This document shows positions 1 through 9,902 of a stretch of DNA of 64,000 bases, in pieces (position 1 is the stretch's first letter; each line of letters begins with the position of its first letter). A model generated the notes under the pieces. The model made no database searches, had not been told where the DNA came from, and worked only from the letters and a program-made list of their open reading frames with translations. Where the stretch lies: contig OZ007575.1 of assembly GCA_963931925.1 (NCBI GenBank), positions 41,862,612 through 41,926,611 of the forward strand, written 5' to 3'. The DNA comes from Onchidella celtica. Lineage: Eukaryota; Mollusca; Gastropoda; Systellommatophora; Onchidiidae. The translations under genes were made by a program, and so were the position numbers.

Positions 1-180
1 AATACTCCTTAATTAATTATTCTTTCAGATTTCCTTTTTATTGTCCTCCTCTTTTTTGGTTGAAAGGGTAGAGGCAGGGTGAGAGATTCGATAAAATTTA
101 GGACAGAGGATAAGGACAGGACTGGGGGTAGGTACGTTTACGTGCTGGTCTCTAGGGCAAAACGCACGTGTAAGTAACAA
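1..180. repeat. Direct repeat, copy A (cut by window start)
   Basis: This stretch starts with an AATACTCCTTAATTAATTAT-like sequence, then a TTTTTTGGTTGAAAGGGTA core and a purine-rich GGCAGGGTGAG tail. The same order of blocks recurs at 1556-1735 on the same strand. The copy may begin before the window. No coding potential is seen, and the repeat class is unknown. Confidence 0.6.
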
Positions 181-1555
181 CAGCCTTTTCAGTAAAACGC
201 CTGGCTTGCACCATTATTGATTCTTCAAACCAGTATCGTACATTTTCTTTCATCATTGAATCTTCAGATCATCTTCAGATATATATACGTTTTTTGAGTT
301 CTTTATCATTACTGCAATTCTGTACTGAAGCTCAGTTTTCATGTGTACGGAAACGGAAACGGCATTGGAGACGTCAAAATCCCTTCAAGCAGTGAAACAG
401 AAAGAATGTTTTCATATGTATGGAAAGGCTATTTCCGAACATATTGATTATGGAAACATTCTTTCTTTTTTACCACTTCGTGGATTTTTGATGTTTCATT
501 TGCATTGCCGTTTAAGTGCGCACGCGTGAAGACACAGCTTTAGCCAGGATTCTGTTTACGTAAAACCATCGACGCATTTCATGCAATTAAAGTTGATTGT
601 TATTGTCTCCCCCCCCCCCCCAAAAAAAACAACAACAACACAACAACAGCTTTTAGGTATTGTTTTCTTTATGAGAGCTACAGAAAATCCTACATGAGTA
701 AGCTATTACAACAAGTGCCGATAACCCATTGGCTTCCTAATGGAAGCTTTTTTTGTTGTGCACTTGTGTATGAGCACGTGTGTGTTTGTTTGTATGTGGA
801 ATGTGCAATATATCTGTGTGGGCCGTGGCCAACTGCGCAGTTACATAACATTGTGGGAAATTACCCCCCTTTCAAGTCCCAGCCAACACCCCCTCCTTTT
901 TTTTTTGTATGCACATTTTGTCTTGACTTTGATGCTCTGTCACGTCACCCTAGAAGATGTTCATACTGATGACATTCGTGACAAGAAAGGAGTTCATAAA
1001 AGACGTCTTAAACAAAGAGAAAAAGAGAAGAAAAAAACGGGCTATATAATAAAACTAGGTACCATAAATCTAACCCACGCACGTATTGAACTTAAAGAAT
1101 AAAAGTTTACACTGTTATACTTCTGAATACTTGAGTCAGAGTTGAGAAACATTAGCATGCGACACCCGAAGTTGTAAATCAATTTAAACTGTAAACTTCC
1201 AGCAGTAAATGTGTGCATAAAAATTTCGTAAGTCACGATTAATGAAACAATTTTCCCACCGAGATAATGAGTTATTGACTCATACGATGTTGTAAATCGG
1301 TGGTGTCTCAAAGAGCTGAACTTTGTGCGTGGCAGAAACTTGTATCAACATATTTGTATAATCTTTCTGCATAAGGCAGGGGACTGGAAAGTGCATAGCG
1401 AGCACATCCTTGAACTTGACGGATTGTGGAGAAAGGGGCATGGCCAAATACAAGAGAAAGAATGTTGTTACAAGTACGTATGTCCCCCAAGTGTTTCTTT
1501 TTGCGCTAGGGGATACGTATTTTAAATCCGTTTGTGGCTAGAGAGCTCCTCCTGA
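181..1555. other. No gene recognised
   Basis: Only short chance ORFs (under about 120 codons) with unprotein-like composition occur here. There is a C-run followed by an A-rich tract at about 608-650. It lies between the two copies of the 180-bp direct repeat. Nothing else is recognised. Confidence 0.6.
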
Positions 1556-1735
1556 AATACTCCTAACAACAGCCTTAATTAATTATTCTTTCAGATGTTC
1601 TTTTTGTTTTCCTCCTGTTTTTTTGGTTGAAAGGGTAAGGGGCAGGGTGAGGAATTCGGGAAGATTTAGGGTTGAGGCTAAGGACGGGGTTAGGGACAGT
1701 TACGTATAAGATTGGGCCCCTATTGCAGTTCCAAG
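1556..1735. repeat. Direct repeat, copy B
   Basis: This is the second copy of the sequence at 1-180, in the same orientation about 1.55 kb downstream. It shares the TTAATTAATTATTCTTTCAG start, the TTTTTTTGGTTGAAAGGGTA core and the GGCAGGGTGAG block, with small indels. It may be a dispersed repeat or the two ends of a tandem duplication. Confidence 0.6.
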
Positions 1736-1849
1736 GCAAGACTGTCATGTCCCAAACTTTTAACGTTTGAAAAACTGATTTTAATTCATCACATAAATGC
1801 AAAACCATCAGTATCTTTTACAAAGAAAGGGCTTTCTGGTGATATACTG

Positions 1850-2055
1850 GATAGTTTTGAAATAAAGCATTAAACAGATATATTAGAAAATATTTGAATT
1901 GAACAATTAAACAGATAGATTAGAAAATGTTTGAAATAGACCATTAAACAGATATATTAGAAAATGTTTGAAATGGAGCATTAAACAGATAGAACAGAGG
2001 ATGGTGTTTGAGATAGAGAATTAAACAGATAGATTAGATAGTACTGCAAATAGAG
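1850..2055. repeat. Minisatellite, about 45-bp unit
   Basis: Four to five diverged tandem units share the core ATTAAACAGATAGATTAGAA and a TGTTTGAAATAGA segment. The A/T-rich array is non-coding. Confidence 0.75.
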
Positions 2056-2236
2056 TAAATAAAGACCAGCCGGCATATTTCAAATATGGCACACCCTGTG
2101 CGAGAAGATCAAGCACTTTCCGTTAAAAGTGGAAAGGCAAACTGAGTTTTTAGTGAAAGGTGATTATTTCAATGACAGAAGAGGCGGAAAGGAACTGACG
2201 GCCCAGACTTATGCCATATTATTTTTTTATTAGCGA

Positions 2237-2396
<160 letters not shown>

Positions 2397-2399
2397 CAT

Positions 2400-3200
2400 T
2401 CTCGTTCTTAACTGAATGCACACCGACCCCATACCAATCAACCATACAGTAAATACCAAATTTGCGGCATATCGAGAGGTCACAGTACTGCAAAGCTGAA
2501 GCGCCATTTCAAATATCCGCAAACATACACACACAGATTATTTAGCATTTTTGAAAAACGTTGCAGAGAAAGACAGCGAACAGGATGGTCAGTGAACGTC
2601 GAAGAGTGTCTAGGGTAGTAGTTTGAAGAGACCCAAGCCTTCGTAAATGATCACCAACCATGGCGAAGACTAGAGGTCCCGCTCATCAACTGGGTTGCTG
2701 TACGACCCCCCTGGGAGTTCAAGGCCAAAGGCACGGCAAAGCAGTAAAACCCCCAATAATCATTTCGCCCAACATTCTTCAGAACTCATGATCAGATGTG
2801 ATGTCACAGCCACTTTTCATATTTGCCATTTGAATAACTTTTTAAAAAATATTAATATTACTCTGTTCAATGGAATAAAAAGTTATTATTCAAAATAATA
2901 TTACGTCGTTCTTATTCGAAATTAACTGTGAAATGCAAAATTACGTCATTAAAAATGGATTCGGCTTAAGAGAAAAACGATGTCCATGTCTGCTCTGTAA
3001 ATTTGTTGTGGAGAGGCCATTTAGGCAGAGACAGTATGAGAGATAAATTTTCAGCACGAGCGTTAGTGACAGTTGCTAGAAATAACACATTTTTGTAAAA
3101 CTTGGTAAAATAAGGCACATTCCACTTGTGGAATTTCGTGGGACGGAATTGCTAAGTGTAAGGTGGATTGTTACAGTAGTGAATTATAAGTCTAACATGA
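2400..3200. other. No gene recognised
   Basis: No ORF with protein-like composition, no RNA gene and no clear repeat is visible in this interval. Confidence 0.5.
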
Positions 3201-3757
3201 TGTTTCATTTCAGTGAAGAATATTAAGTACATGGTGAGATTTCTTTTCAGAAAAATGATAAGTTCATGATGCGGTTTCTCCTCAGTGAATGATAAGTACA
3301 TGGTGAGATTTCTTTTCAGAAAAATGATAAGTTCATGATGCGGTTTCTCCTCAGTGAATGATAAGTACATGGTGAGGTTTCTTTTCAGTGAATGATAAGT
3401 AGACGGTGAGGTTTCTTTTCAGTGAATGATAAGTACATAGGGCATTTCATTTAATAATTAGTACAAGGTGAGTTTTCAATTCAGTGAATGATAAGCAATG
3501 GTGAGGTTTCATTTCAGTAAATGATAAATAATAACGAGGTTTCATTGCAGCCAATGGTACTTTCATGATGAGGCTTCATTTCAGTGAATGATAAGTACAC
3601 GACGAGGTTTTATTTCAGTGAATGATAAGTACATGCCGAGGGTTCATTTCAGTGAATGATAAGTACTTGCCGAGGTTTCATTTCAGTGAATGATAAGTAC
3701 TTGCCGAGGTTTCGCTTCAGTGAATGATAAGTACACGACGAGGTTTTATTTCAGTAA
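3201..3757. repeat. Minisatellite, about 35-38-bp unit
   Basis: About 15 tandem units of the form TTTCAGTGAATGATAAGTAC followed by a short variable ATGGYGAGG segment. A higher-order doublet near 3235-3370 is repeated almost perfectly. The array stops near 3757 and resumes at 4486, so it has been split by inserted DNA. Confidence 0.9.
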
Positions 3758-3867
3758 ACTAGATGAAGTTCCCGGCATTATCCGGGATAAACCTGTGAAC
3801 CCACCCTTCCATCTCTCTTTTTTTTTTTTTGGGTCTAGAAAGCTTCCCATATTTAATATTTTACAGT

Positions 3868-4475
3868 CTTACTACAGATTTCATGCGCACCAGAGCACTA
3901 CCAACGCATTTGTGGTAGGGAAATTGCGCGCACCGAATTGAACGCATACACTCGAGCCAAAAAGTTAAGCAACCTTCACTAACAAGATTTGTGAACTCTT
4001 GCCATTCAATTATTGACTTTTTTGTTTTTGTATAAAAGAAAATTTTGTTTAAGTCATTAAGCCCCATTTTTGGGGTGGGTAAAATGAAATTGAATGTGAT
4101 TTCAGACTTACATAACAATAAATTGATTCCAATGAACGTGTTTGAATTAATTGAAAAATAAAGTTGTCAGTTCTGAGCTGGGTTGCTTAACTTTTTGGCT
4201 CGAGTGTATTAATACATCGTTTCCGGTGCGTCGGGCTTACTACAGGGAGCCAAAACAAAGATCATTGTAGTTTACTTTTTTACAATTTTTTATTTAAAAA
4301 TACCTAAAACTTGAGTCAAGATAAACGGTCAATACAAAAGCGATTGGACCAGATTCGTTGACACTTAGGAAACTTAACTTTATAATTTTTGAAACTATTA
4401 CTTAGGCTGTAGCGTCGAGCAAAAAATGGGTCAAAATTGCACCACAATGAATTACTCACGCCGCTATTTTTTTTT
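3868..4475. repeat. Dispersed repeat, copy 1, interrupted by a MITE
   Basis: With 3949-4206 removed, this aligns by eye with 54775-55085. Shared blocks include GCGCACC near the left end, AGATCATTGTA, AAACTTGAGT, and a right block containing AAAATTGCAC followed by ACAATGA and TTACTC. It lies inside the minisatellite. The class is unknown. Confidence 0.55.
3949..4206. mobile_element. Tc1/mariner-type MITE with TA duplication
   Basis: The termini are inverted repeats: the left begins CACTCGAGCCAAAAAGTTAA and the right ends with its complement (TTAACTTTTTGGCTCGAGTG). The arms run for about 28 bp. A TA dinucleotide flanks each side (3947-3948 and 4207-4208). The 258-bp A/T-rich interior has no transposase. 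The paralogous repeat at 54775-55085 lacks this insert, which supports a real insertion. The superfamily is inferred from the TA duplication. Confidence 0.8.
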
Positions 4476-4485
4476 TATAATAAGA

Positions 4486-4590
4486 TGATAAGTACATGGC
4501 GAGGTTTCATTTCAGTGAATGATAAGGACATGGCGTGGTTTTAATTCAGCGAATGGTAAAATCACTCTTGGGTTTCATTTCATGTCTTGG
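4486..4590. repeat. Minisatellite, resumed after insertion
   Basis: These are further copies of the unit seen at 3201-3757 (GATAAGTACATGGCGAGGTT and variants). They lie downstream of the inserted repeat and are therefore the severed end of the same array. Confidence 0.8.
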
Positions 4591-4626
4591 TTGTTCTTCG
4601 CTGCTGTCTCAACACCTGAACATTGT

Positions 4627-5047
4627 ACCAAAGATACTAGACACAGTAAGATGTGACAGCTAGTGGGCTTAGTGTGCACAGACTTTGCACTGCCACCTAG
4701 CGCGAATGGGCGGAAGTCATGAATAATAGCGTATTTTACAAAGCCAAATAGGGAAAATCTTGAATTTTTTTCAGCTAGCGCTGTAGGCCTTGATTGGTGT
4801 CACTTATTTTTTAATTATAACTTCAATCGCTGTTGGAAAACACTGGCTTTTTTTTTTATTTACTTCAGTCACAGTGGCACCGTCACAAATTCGCATCATA
4901 AATTTATCATTATATCGAGCTTTCTTTCCATGCTATGGGCCATGGGCCCCACCCCCAGATCAGCGCGCAAACTGTGTGCACGATTGTTTTAGAGGAACAA
5001 AGAAGGTGCACGTATTGTCTCATCTTATCGTTTCTGGTATCTTTGGT
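4627..5047 (+). mobile_element. Non-autonomous TIR element, family T1 copy 1
   Basis: This 421-bp block has imperfect terminal inverted repeats of about 30 bp starting ACCAAAGATACTAGA and ending with GTATCTTTGGT. A second copy in opposite orientation lies at 19503-19919. The copies share the GTGCACGATTGTTTTAGAGG-like segment and the GGGCCCCACCCCC segment on opposite strands. No transposase is present and no flanking duplication is clear. Confidence 0.65.
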
Positions 5048-6199
5048 TATACTGAACAACGGCAACAAAATATGCCTCCCTACGTGTGAATAAGTACCGA
5101 CTGGACTGGAACAAACATGGAAAAATACGTACTAGGAGGTTTCCTATTATCAGTTTGCATGGAGAATACAGCAGAACCTTTTTTCACACCAAAGGAAACA
5201 GAATGAGGTGACTAATAATATATAATGAAAAGAACAGACAGCTACTGGAATTTTAGTAGAATCATTTTGGCGGTGCTCCTGTTTCACCTATGCCCACAAA
5301 ATTAAAAAAAAAAAAAATTCATTCTCTCAGAGTGGTTCTATATTAAATTTTGTATATTTTGAAGCACTCTATTCACACCCAACGTTTGCTGCCTTTACCA
5401 CAATGTTGCACAATTCAAACAGAAACAAAAAAAAAAAAACTTAAATGATTTTACTTTTTGTCTGTACAAAAATCATAAATTCTATAAGGCTATATCTGAG
5501 ACGCAGTTTCGGCCCTTGTCAGACAGCCACTCACAATGACTGCCTATGAGACATCGTAAGACATTAGTGAGGTTGAGCCCCTGCCCCAGGGGATTCGTAT
5601 TAATTGGAACCTACCACAGCCGGGGTCAAGACGATCTAACATCTCCTCTACTGCGTCTCATCTCTCCGTAGCTGATAAACCAGTGTTCATTTAGATAATA
5701 CCTTTCAGAGAAATCAGACAAAAGGAAAGTTTATTTATGTGTAAAAGTATCTTGGAAGATCCGTGAGCATTGTTGAATATTAACCAATTGTGTCATTGTG
5801 ACACAAACAAAGCTGTGCAAAACCACATTGTTGTCACGAAATGAACCTTTGCTGTTGCAATAACGTTCTCCTTAAGAATGTATCTTTTCTTGTTGTATCA
5901 ACAGATGATTGTAAAATTGTCTTGGTGATAAAATTCGACACCTCATTTAGCATTTTGTATACATGGACCACGAGATTCCGCCCTCCGCTAAATGACACAG
6001 TCACACACTACTAATGCACACCGTATCTGTATATTTCATTATTGGAACTAATAATTGTTCAAAATGGAAATAGTTATATCACTCTCCGTCGAGTGGGCAG
6101 AAAAAAAAAAAAAGCTACAAACATTCGCTTTAATAAACAAACAAACAAAAAAAACAACAACATCTGAACCACAAGCAAACGAAAACCATAATGATAACC
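5048..6199. other. No gene recognised; contains one short dispersed repeat
   Basis: No convincing coding sequence is seen. The segment at about 5885-5965 is repeated in inverse orientation at about 18725-18810; both contain TTGTTGTATCA (or its complement) and a block resembling CACCTCATTTAGCAT. The rest is unassigned A/T-rich DNA. Confidence 0.45.
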
Positions 6200-6328
6200 C
6201 GCCGACCGGCGCTGCACTGTGGCGACGACGTGCCTGCTCCAGTTGTAACTGTGCTGCAATGGCACAAAGGCAAATTTCCCAAAATGGGATTAAAGAGTTA
6301 TACAAATACAAATACAAAATACAAATGA
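6200..6328 (+). mobile_element. SINE 3' fragment
   Basis: This matches the 3' part of the SINE at 17090-17705. Shared blocks are GCGCTGCACTGTGGCG, CGACGTGCCTGCTCCAGTTG and an ACAAAT-type repeated tail. The tRNA-like head and body are missing, consistent with 5' truncation. Confidence 0.75.
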
Positions 6329-6713
6329 TAATTTTTAAAATCCCTTTTTTTTCTTTCGGGAATTTTTATGATTATTTGCCATGACAGTCATGTAGGCCTG
6401 GAATTTTCTTACTTCTTAGGTAATAACATATTAAAACAATAGATAATAAACACAGTTCTGAGAAATGCGCGCTCTTTCAATCACACATCTATTACAATGA
6501 AATTAAGTGGCCGTTTTGATTTTTCATTTTTCTCATCCTCAAAGTGAAAATTGTATATGGTGCATTGAGACAATACTGTCTTGCCTGGGTTTTAATGTGA
6601 GATATGAAATGTGAAGTTAGACAGGATCTCGCGCACTGCTGAGGCTGAAACGATTCTGTCTCAAATAGTTCTGGTCGCGTCAAAACTGTCTTCAGTCTTC
6701 AGTCAGCTGGCTA

Positions 6714-6719
6714 AAGAGA

Positions 6720-6794
<75 letters not shown>
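6714..6794. repeat. (GA)n microsatellite
   Basis: A run of about 80 bp of GA dinucleotides with single ACAG and AATG interruptions. Confidence 0.95.
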
Positions 6795-6795
<1 letters not shown>

Positions 6796-6853
6796 CCGCG
6801 CACTGAGCCAAACCAGTCGCGAACAAACCTGACACAGTGTGTAACCAGCCTTA

Positions 6854-7050
6854 GGGGTAAGCCAGACCAAGGCTGGCCTAGGCCCCACACTGGTGGCTCG
6901 CCACCTAATTATTATGCATCACACTACAACACTACTCACAACCCAAACCGCGGCTGTATGGGCAGTTAGTAGTGTTATAGTGTGATGTATAATAATTAGG
7001 TGGTGTGCCACCAGTGTGAGGCCTACGCCAGCCTTGGTCTGGCTTATCCC
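6854..7050. mobile_element. Harbinger-type MITE, family H1 copy 1
   Basis: This 197-bp element is almost entirely inverted repeat. It starts GGGGTAAGCCAGACCAAGG and ends with the diverged complement, with arms of about 85 bp. It is flanked on both sides by TTA (6851-6853 and 7051-7053), which fits the TWA target duplication of PIF/Harbinger elements. A second copy at 54045-54251 also sits between TTA triplets. It has no coding capacity. Confidence 0.8.
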
Positions 7051-7149
7051 TTAGATGCTTTTTATTCATTGCGACATTTAGAAAATTGTCATGGGATTGG
7101 TGTTACATACTACATGCTACGGATTTGAGCCAGATTTACATGTTTTCAA

Positions 7150-7227
7150 AGATTGTTTGCATGATTCTTCTGTGTATTTTGATTTGGCCGTCAGGCCTAC
7201 AATAAACTGAACTTGAACTTGAACATG
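7150..7227 (+). mobile_element. Retroposon 3' tail
   Basis: A small hairpin (GGCCGTCAGGCC) is followed by AATAAA and a tail of repeated TTGAAC hexamers. This is the usual layout of a LINE or SINE 3' end. Upstream extent and family were not determined. Confidence 0.5.
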
Positions 7228-7299
7228 TAACCATGGCCTAGGCGAGCTCCATCGAAAATTAATTGCTCGGCCGACTAATTGATGATGATAAATCAAGAC

Positions 7300-7490
7300 A
7301 TTGCGTTTCAGTCAGGTTAAACTAATGGGCTGGTGCGCATGGTCTCACTGAAACAATGTCGTGACGCCACCACCCAACTCATCGGCGATTAAGATCGGCT
7401 GCTGTGCGGCCTAGGCTTATAATTATGTACGCAGATTTTTAAAGATAGTACAATTTCGCCCCCACGAAATTATTTGGCCTTTTCCACCCA
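7300..7490 (+). repeat. Diverged repeat, left copy (upstream of element E1)
   Basis: This aligns by eye with 16140-16330. Shared blocks are TCACTGAAA, a CACCA-CAACT region, ACGCAG followed by a T-run and AAA, and ATTTCGCCC followed by ACGAA. The two copies flank retrotransposon E1, so this may be a duplication or a dispersed repeat. Confidence 0.5.
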
Positions 7491-7851
7491 TATCGGTTTC
7501 ACTTAAGTTAATCCTGGACTGGATATAAAGTAGTCCTGACTGACGTGTGACTCTCTCGAGCTTTGTTTTACTGCCGGTCATTACAGGGCACATTACATCT
7601 TCACTTTCTTCAAGCCTCCTCCAGCAGGCTGAGAGAACTTAACTGCTGTTCTCAGTCTATTCTTGAATTATAGTCAACCGGATCATGGGATGGACCTTTA
7701 AATTACGTCTTTACGATTATGCGAAACTATTGGCATAACTGGATCCCATTTCGGGGGCCGTGTGGTTAAACTGTCGTAAGAGGGTTTTTACACATTTTTT
7801 CGAGACGTGAAACACTGACTGACTTTCTTTATCAGATTTAACAGTTAAAGA

Positions 7852-8923
7852 TGTCACGAGCGAGTGAGCGGGGGTCAGTGAGTGCGGGGAAGGGAAGTGA
7901 AGCGTGCATGTTGTGAGTGAAGTTGAGGCGTAGTAGAGGCAAAATCTGAATAGTCAGATCACTGCAAGTTAAGAGTCCAAGGGGATAGACGTGAGAGAGC
8001 AGACGGGAGATTGTGTGTTTTCCAGTGATGACTGGTAGGTTGAACTATGATTGATAATTATGATGATTGATGTACTATGTTCTCCTATGACCATGATGTA
8101 AATAACTTATATGTGAGGAATGTGAAAGTCATTGATTACTGTGTATAGAGATGGGCGCAATGAGCGATAGATGTAAGTTCGGATCATGGATTCGTAGCGA
8201 GTCTGAGTGCTGTGTGGTACGGTAGAGGTGTGTTACCGTAAGAGGTGTGGTGAGTGAAAGGTGGACTATTGTGTGTACGCTTGATAGTTCGTAATGAGTG
8301 GTGAAGTGGATAGTAATTGTATGGTGTTATAGAAATGTAATGTTATTCTTATAGGTGCCGGGGTCGGGCAGAGAAGCCACCCGCGGTGAGCGGACTTGTG
8401 CCGGGCTTGGGCCGAAGGCTACCCACAGGCCTGCCTGAGTGAAGCTGTCGCTCAGGACAGCGGGAGCACATGAGTCGTGGCAGTCTGGCCACAGACAGGG
8501 ACGTTGTTATTGTCCTTGTTGTTATTAAGATGTTAATGTGCTATTGAGATACTAATGTGCTATTGATATACTAATGTGCTATTAAGACATCCAGGGGAGA
8601 TTGAGATACGGAGATTAGGTTGAGCAGGAGCCAATAAGAGAGGCCAGCAAGTAATATATATATGGATGTGAGGCTGAGGCCAGAGCATAGTTAGGAAGTA
8701 ATTATCGGGTTGTGGACCCGGAGAAGAATGAATGTTGGGAATACTGACCATTGAATGGTATTTGAATTGAGTTAATGTAATGTATGTAATTGCACAGATA
8801 TCTTATCTTATTATATAATAAATGTGTGAGTCTGTTTGGTTGTTCTGTTAAGTGTTATACTTGTTCGTTCGTGATTGTTGTCCTGTCATAATTATTACAT
8901 CTCCCAGTCTGGGATTTGTGACA
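7852..8923 (+). repeat. E1 5' LTR
   Basis: A 1,072-bp LTR with TGTCAC/GTGACA ends. The first 554 bases are identical to the 3' LTR. The remainder has nine substitutions plus two length-variable A/T spots. Near 8529-8590 three short tandem units of TAATGTGCTATT type occur. U3/R/U5 limits cannot be placed confidently, and no strong TATA box is seen. Confidence 0.95.
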
Positions 8924-8924
8924 G

Positions 8925-8938
8925 TGGGGGATCGTCCG
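8925..8938 (+). other. E1 primer binding site, tRNA-Pro-like
   Basis: TGGGGGATCGTCCG begins one base after the LTR. It differs at one position from the first 14 bases of the tRNA-Pro primer site known from murine-leukaemia-type retroviruses (TGGGGGCTCGTCCG). It should prime minus-strand synthesis. The match ends after 14 bases. Confidence 0.7.
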
Positions 8939-9902
8939 TTTAGTCACCTGTGGTCATTTTGACATTGTGTATTCGTCCGTTTAGTTGTATTTCTGTTGTG
9001 TTAGGAATTTGTGCTGTTGTCTTTTGTTCGTTGGATGTATGGGAATTTGATGATATGATTTATGTATATTTATGAATATGTATTGATGCATGTATTGCTA
9101 TAAATATGTACTAATGTGTAATTAAACTTTTCAGAGAGACAGTGTGTGTGCGTGCAGCCTGAAGGAGTCAAGCAGCCAGAGCTCCGAGTAAAGGAAGAAG
9201 TAAAGTCAGAACTTAAAGTTAAGTAAAAGTCAAAATTTTTGTGCCCTGGATTGTGGGCTGTTCCTTTAATCTGTCTTTTTCTCTGTTTTTGCTGTTTTTG
9301 TCGTTATAGATTACACGGGCCGTGGAGTGGGTTTGCTGTGGTGAACGTAGTTTATCCTCTTCGGGAGGTGGGCTAAACTTTGGAACTTCGTTCATCACAG
9401 TGAACAGTTCTTTAGGGCTTTGTGATTGTTTAGTTGTAGCATCGATATCTTCTCTGTTTTGCAGGAAGACGTATTCTCTTGTCCCCCTTGCCTCACCTAT
9501 CTGTAGATACGTTCTTTTTTTCAGGCTCTGTTCTTGTTCGTACCTTGTAGTGTAATCGGCGTAGTTAGGTTGCATTTTTTTTCTCATTATATTTTTTTTT
9601 AGAAGTCTTCGTCCTAGTCTGGTTCGTTGTCCTTGATGTCCTTGTGGTCCTTCTACTGAATTTCCTCATTCTTGTCTTTTCTAATCTCTTTTATTACTTA
9701 ATAGTGCTATACATTTTATGAACATAGAATTAGTTAGAGAGTATGCTATAGAATGCTCAGTTAGGTATTTTTCTGAATTGCAATTGAAAATAGTGGTTGT
9801 TATTATATGTAGTGGCATAATTTCAGGTCTCGGGTCGCGTCGTTTATGGTAGCTGCATAGACAGTTATTAGATTTTAAATCGTACAATTATAAATCCGTG
9901 AA
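8939..9902 (+). other. E1 untranslated leader
   Basis: About 960 bases separate the primer site from the gag ATG. They are T-rich on the plus strand. An antisense reading frame at 9219-9587 has no recognisable domain and is treated as chance. No coding function is seen. Confidence 0.7.

Noticed and set aside
3152..3370. Repetitive peptide frame (TEEKPHHELIIFLKRNLTMY)
   Set aside because: It follows from the minisatellite doublet; units elsewhere in the array change length and break the frame.
9219..9587. 122-codon antisense ORF in the E1 leader
   Set aside because: No domain, no promoter and no match to the equivalent E2 leader; length is compatible with chance in an A/T-skewed leader.
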